Shown one piece after another: positions 62,574 through 64,000 of a stretch of DNA of 64,000 nt. This stretch comes from Roseiarcus sp036488815 (GTDB lineage Bacteria; Pseudomonadota; Alphaproteobacteria; Rhizobiales; Beijerinckiaceae). Position 1 is the stretch's first letter. The number at the start of each line of letters is the position of its first letter. Position numbers and translations under genes: made by a program. The stretch lies in NCBI GenBank assembly GCA_036488815.1, contig DASXGX010000044.1, forward strand, positions 23,936-87,935. Direction: 5' to 3'. The notes beneath the pieces were generated by a model. That model was not told the DNA's origin. It searched no databases and saw only the letters and a list, made by a program, of their open reading frames with translations.

Positions 62574-62705
62574 CTAGCGTACCGCCTCGCCGTGGCAGGA
62601 CTTCTGCTGCTGGGTCCACGGCCAGTCGCCGCAGGCGTCGCATCCAGCGAGCGCGGCGGCGCAAGATAAAGCCAAAACGATAAGAATCAGGCGGGCGAGC
62701 GTCAT
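62574..62705 (-). CDS. 43-residue putative lipoprotein
   Basis: Very short gene on the minus strand. The hydrophobic N-terminus (LARLILIVLALSCAAALAGC) ends in a lipobox, LAGC, so acylation at Cys22 and outer- or inner-membrane anchoring are expected. The 22-residue mature peptide, CDACGDWPWTQQQKSCHGEA, has Cys25 and Cys37 that could form one disulfide, and is Trp-rich. The ribosome-binding site is weak. Too short for most gene finders; support rests on the clean lipobox and the in-frame start and stop. Confidence 0.5.
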   Translation of the reverse strand: MTLARLILIVLALSCAAALAGCDACGDWPWTQQQKSCHGEAVR

Positions 62706-63018
62706 AGCGGGATGCTCGCGCGGAATCGGACAGCCCGTCAAGCCATCCCCCAAACTGACCTCTGCTGGATCGAAGGCGCCGCTTAACGCGGCCCACGCCC
62801 CAATTCCCGCATTTGCTCGACAGCGACCACGACCAGGACGGCGAGGCGATGCGGGCCTGTCTCATTTTGTGCACGCCTATCGTGCCGCTCTCGCGCGCGC
62901 CTAGCCGCGACCAGACGGCATAATCTCCAGTTCAGATTGATATGACGCGAATAATGAATTGGAACGATCGATCGCGTTGCAGGACTATGGGGCATCAACA
63001 AAACGCAAGGAGCCAATC
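62706..63018. other. Region upstream of a small exported protein; no other gene seen
   Basis: Contains the likely promoter of the gene at 63019 (AT-rich stretch 62930-62960 with TTGATA and AATAAT) and a GATCGATC self-complementary site near 62965. No further coding signal was recognised. Confidence 0.4.
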
Positions 63019-63264
63019 ATGAACCGCACATTTGTCGCCATCGTCGCCCTTCTGTCCCTCACGTCCGCCGCCATGGCTCAAGGCGAGACCCTGGTCAGCC
63101 GGCACGAGATCGCACGCGCCGCCGAAGCGTCGATGTCCCACGATCCCGCCAGCCATTACGTCCGAAACGCGAACAATTGCGGGGCGGACATGTCTCGGGC
63201 GGTTTGGGGTCCGAACCAAGCCCTTCTCGGCTACGCCTGCTACAACAACTCGAACGGGAGCTGA
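63019..63264 (+). CDS. Small exported protein
   Basis: 81-residue protein with a clear Sec signal peptide (TFVAIVALLSLTSAAMA, cleavage near AQG). The mature part has AEASMSHDPASHYVRNANNCG and GYACYNNSNGS with two cysteines. GCAAGGAGCC precedes the ATG. No family recognised. Two more very small exported proteins are encoded nearby (62574 and 63588), so this short region is rich in orphan secreted peptides. Confidence 0.65.
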   Translation: MNRTFVAIVALLSLTSAAMAQGETLVSRHEIARAAEASMSHDPASHYVRNANNCGADMSRAVWGPNQALLGYACYNNSNGS

Positions 63265-63587
63265 TGCCCCCACCGCGACGGGCGGCGGCGCGACGTTGCG
63301 CTCAACCGCCGTCCCGCCGATCGACCCCACCCGCGTCTTGCCGGCGAGAAGGCGCACGCCGTCAACGCCAACCGCCTGAGCTGCCAATCGGCCGGCATGG
63401 CGCCGACCGAGCCGCTGCTTTCCTCCAACGCATGGCAAAGCCGCCGAGGACGTGCCCGCCATCGTCGATTGTCTCGCCGGTCTGAACGCGGGAAAGGCGA
63501 ACGTTCCTGAGTAGAATCCGAGTGCTGCCGCCGGTCTGGGAGCCGTGTAGCCTAGTGGCGCCCACCAACGGAGAGGGAGCACATTTT
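63265..63587. other. 323-bp region without a recognised gene
   Basis: High-GC, with several open frames that lack ribosome-binding sites and conserved features. It could be a degraded gene; nothing identifiable remains. Confidence 0.4.
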
Positions 63588-63779
63588 ATGCGCGTATTTT
63601 CCATATTCGCCGCCGGAGCGGTTATGCTGTCGACGATCGTTCTCGCGTCAAGCGCGGCGGATGCCGGCTGCTATCGCCTCGGCTTGAGCGGCTATCACTG
63701 GTACCACCATTGCGCCGGTCCCAGCTTCATCTACCCGCACCAGCGCGTCTGTCACAACGGCCATTGCTGGTATCGCTGA
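63588..63779 (+). CDS. Cys/His/Tyr-rich small exported protein
   Basis: 63-residue protein. A signal peptide (FSIFAAGAVMLSTIVLASSAADA) is followed by a ~37-residue mature part with four cysteines and several His/Tyr/Trp: GCYRLGLSGYHWYHHC, then HQRVCHNGHCWYR. The spacing suggests two disulfides or a metal site. GGAGAGGGAGC precedes the ATG at slightly long spacing. Similar short Cys/His-rich exported proteins are common in Hyphomicrobiales and uncharacterised. Confidence 0.65.
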   Translation: MRVFSIFAAGAVMLSTIVLASSAADAGCYRLGLSGYHWYHHCAGPSFIYPHQRVCHNGHCWYR

Positions 63780-63800
63780 CCCAGCGGGTCGTCCCAGCGC

Positions 63801-63824
63801 GGCGAAGCCGGCCACGGCTTCGCC
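63801..63824. terminator. Hairpin after the Cys/His-rich gene
   Basis: GGCGAAGCC (63801-63809) and GGCTTCGCC (63816-63824) form a perfect 9-bp stem around GGCCAC. No T tract follows, so it is only a possible terminator. Confidence 0.4.
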
Positions 63825-63861
63825 AAGGGAGCGCGGCGAAAGAGCAAATCGTCGCATGGTC

Positions 63862-64000
63862 TAGTGTCGTGATCGATAAATAAGTATGACTGTCCTGCGA
63901 CGGGGGAGTTGCGGGATGGGCAGGACGGCGGTTGCGATTCACTTGAGCGAAGCGGAGCGTTCAGCGCTTCTGAGCCTGGCTCGGGCGCAGAAGACCGGAC
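63862..64000 (+). mobile_element. Left end of an IS630-family insertion sequence (runs off window)
   Basis: A TA dinucleotide (63862-63863, the IS630 target) is followed by GTGTCGTGATCGATAAATAAG, the likely left terminal repeat, then a short AT-richer leader and the transposase start at 63916. The right end lies outside the window. Confidence 0.6.
63916..64000 (+). CDS. IS630-family transposase, N-terminal fragment (truncated by window)
   Basis: Only 28 codons are present. The sequence MGRTAVAIHLSEAERSALLS followed by LARAQKTG is the N-terminal helix-turn-helix start of IS630-family transposases (pattern l.l...ER..L..lar.rkt). GGGGGAG lies upstream. The rest, with the DDE domain, is outside the window. 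Confidence 0.7.
   Translation, partial: MGRTAVAIHLSEAERSALLSLARAQKTG

Noticed and set aside
63271..63485. Open frames in the 63265-63587 gap
   Set aside because: No ribosome-binding site, no signal peptide and no conserved pattern in any frame.

Overview
The window is high-GC chromosomal DNA with dense genes, short overlaps and many GTG/TTG starts. It most resembles an alphaproteobacterium of the order Hyphomicrobiales (Rhizobiales). The support is a phasin with PhaR-type operators, a clpS-clpA pair, two-domain cold-shock proteins, DUF1489, DUF1614, DUF2161 and COG3146 proteins, and a VWA + DnaJ gene pair typical of that order. Genus cannot be fixed; a Beijerinckiaceae/Methylocystaceae-like host is only a guess.

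Layout. 1-2973: ribose-type ABC importer (permease cut by the left edge). 3136-5765: cysteine synthase, AlaX and sulfurtransferase operon. 5950-8741: YdcF, DUF3253, a GST and an inward-rectifier K+ channel. 8808-17080: the two subunits of methylcrotonyl-CoA carboxylase, separated by a lower-GC 1066-codon orphan gene with a nuclease-like N-terminus, a repeat/palindrome cluster and an aldo/keto reductase. 17131-19160: a secreted protein and a three-gene ExbB/ExbD-like membrane operon with an unusual periplasmic domain. 19759-26889: membrane GGDEF/degenerate-EAL protein, Sel1 protein, DUF1489, VWA, DnaJ and a D,D-carboxypeptidase with SPOR domain. 27165-30813: phasin with its operators and terminator, then clpS-clpA. 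30869-37515: DUF1614, HIT, acyltransferase, HerA-like ATPase, AhpD-like, a DUF2161 nuclease-fold protein lacking a normal start codon, and a SnoaL protein. 37681-46616: Ser/Ala-rich protein, REP-like repeat, mazG, cold-shock protein, parE, cupin, glycosyltransferase, rnd, hydrolase. 46897-55458: cysteine desulfurase, PAS-GAF-GGDEF-EAL protein, rpoZ, second cold-shock protein, DUF192, Ppx/GppA, rlmE. 55444-60953: IclR-RidA-amino-acid ABC importer with a divergent D-threonine-aldolase-type enzyme, a probable D-amino-acid uptake and catabolism module. 60955-64000: MFS pump, three very small exported proteins and the left end of an IS630-family element.

Most of the window is ordinary housekeeping chromosome. 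The parts that look least described are the 1066-codon orphan set into the carboxylase locus (10563-13763) with its 3' repeat cluster, and the ExbB / ExbD-with-beta-sandwich / membrane-protein trio (17636-19160). No tRNA, rRNA, CRISPR array or replication origin was seen.
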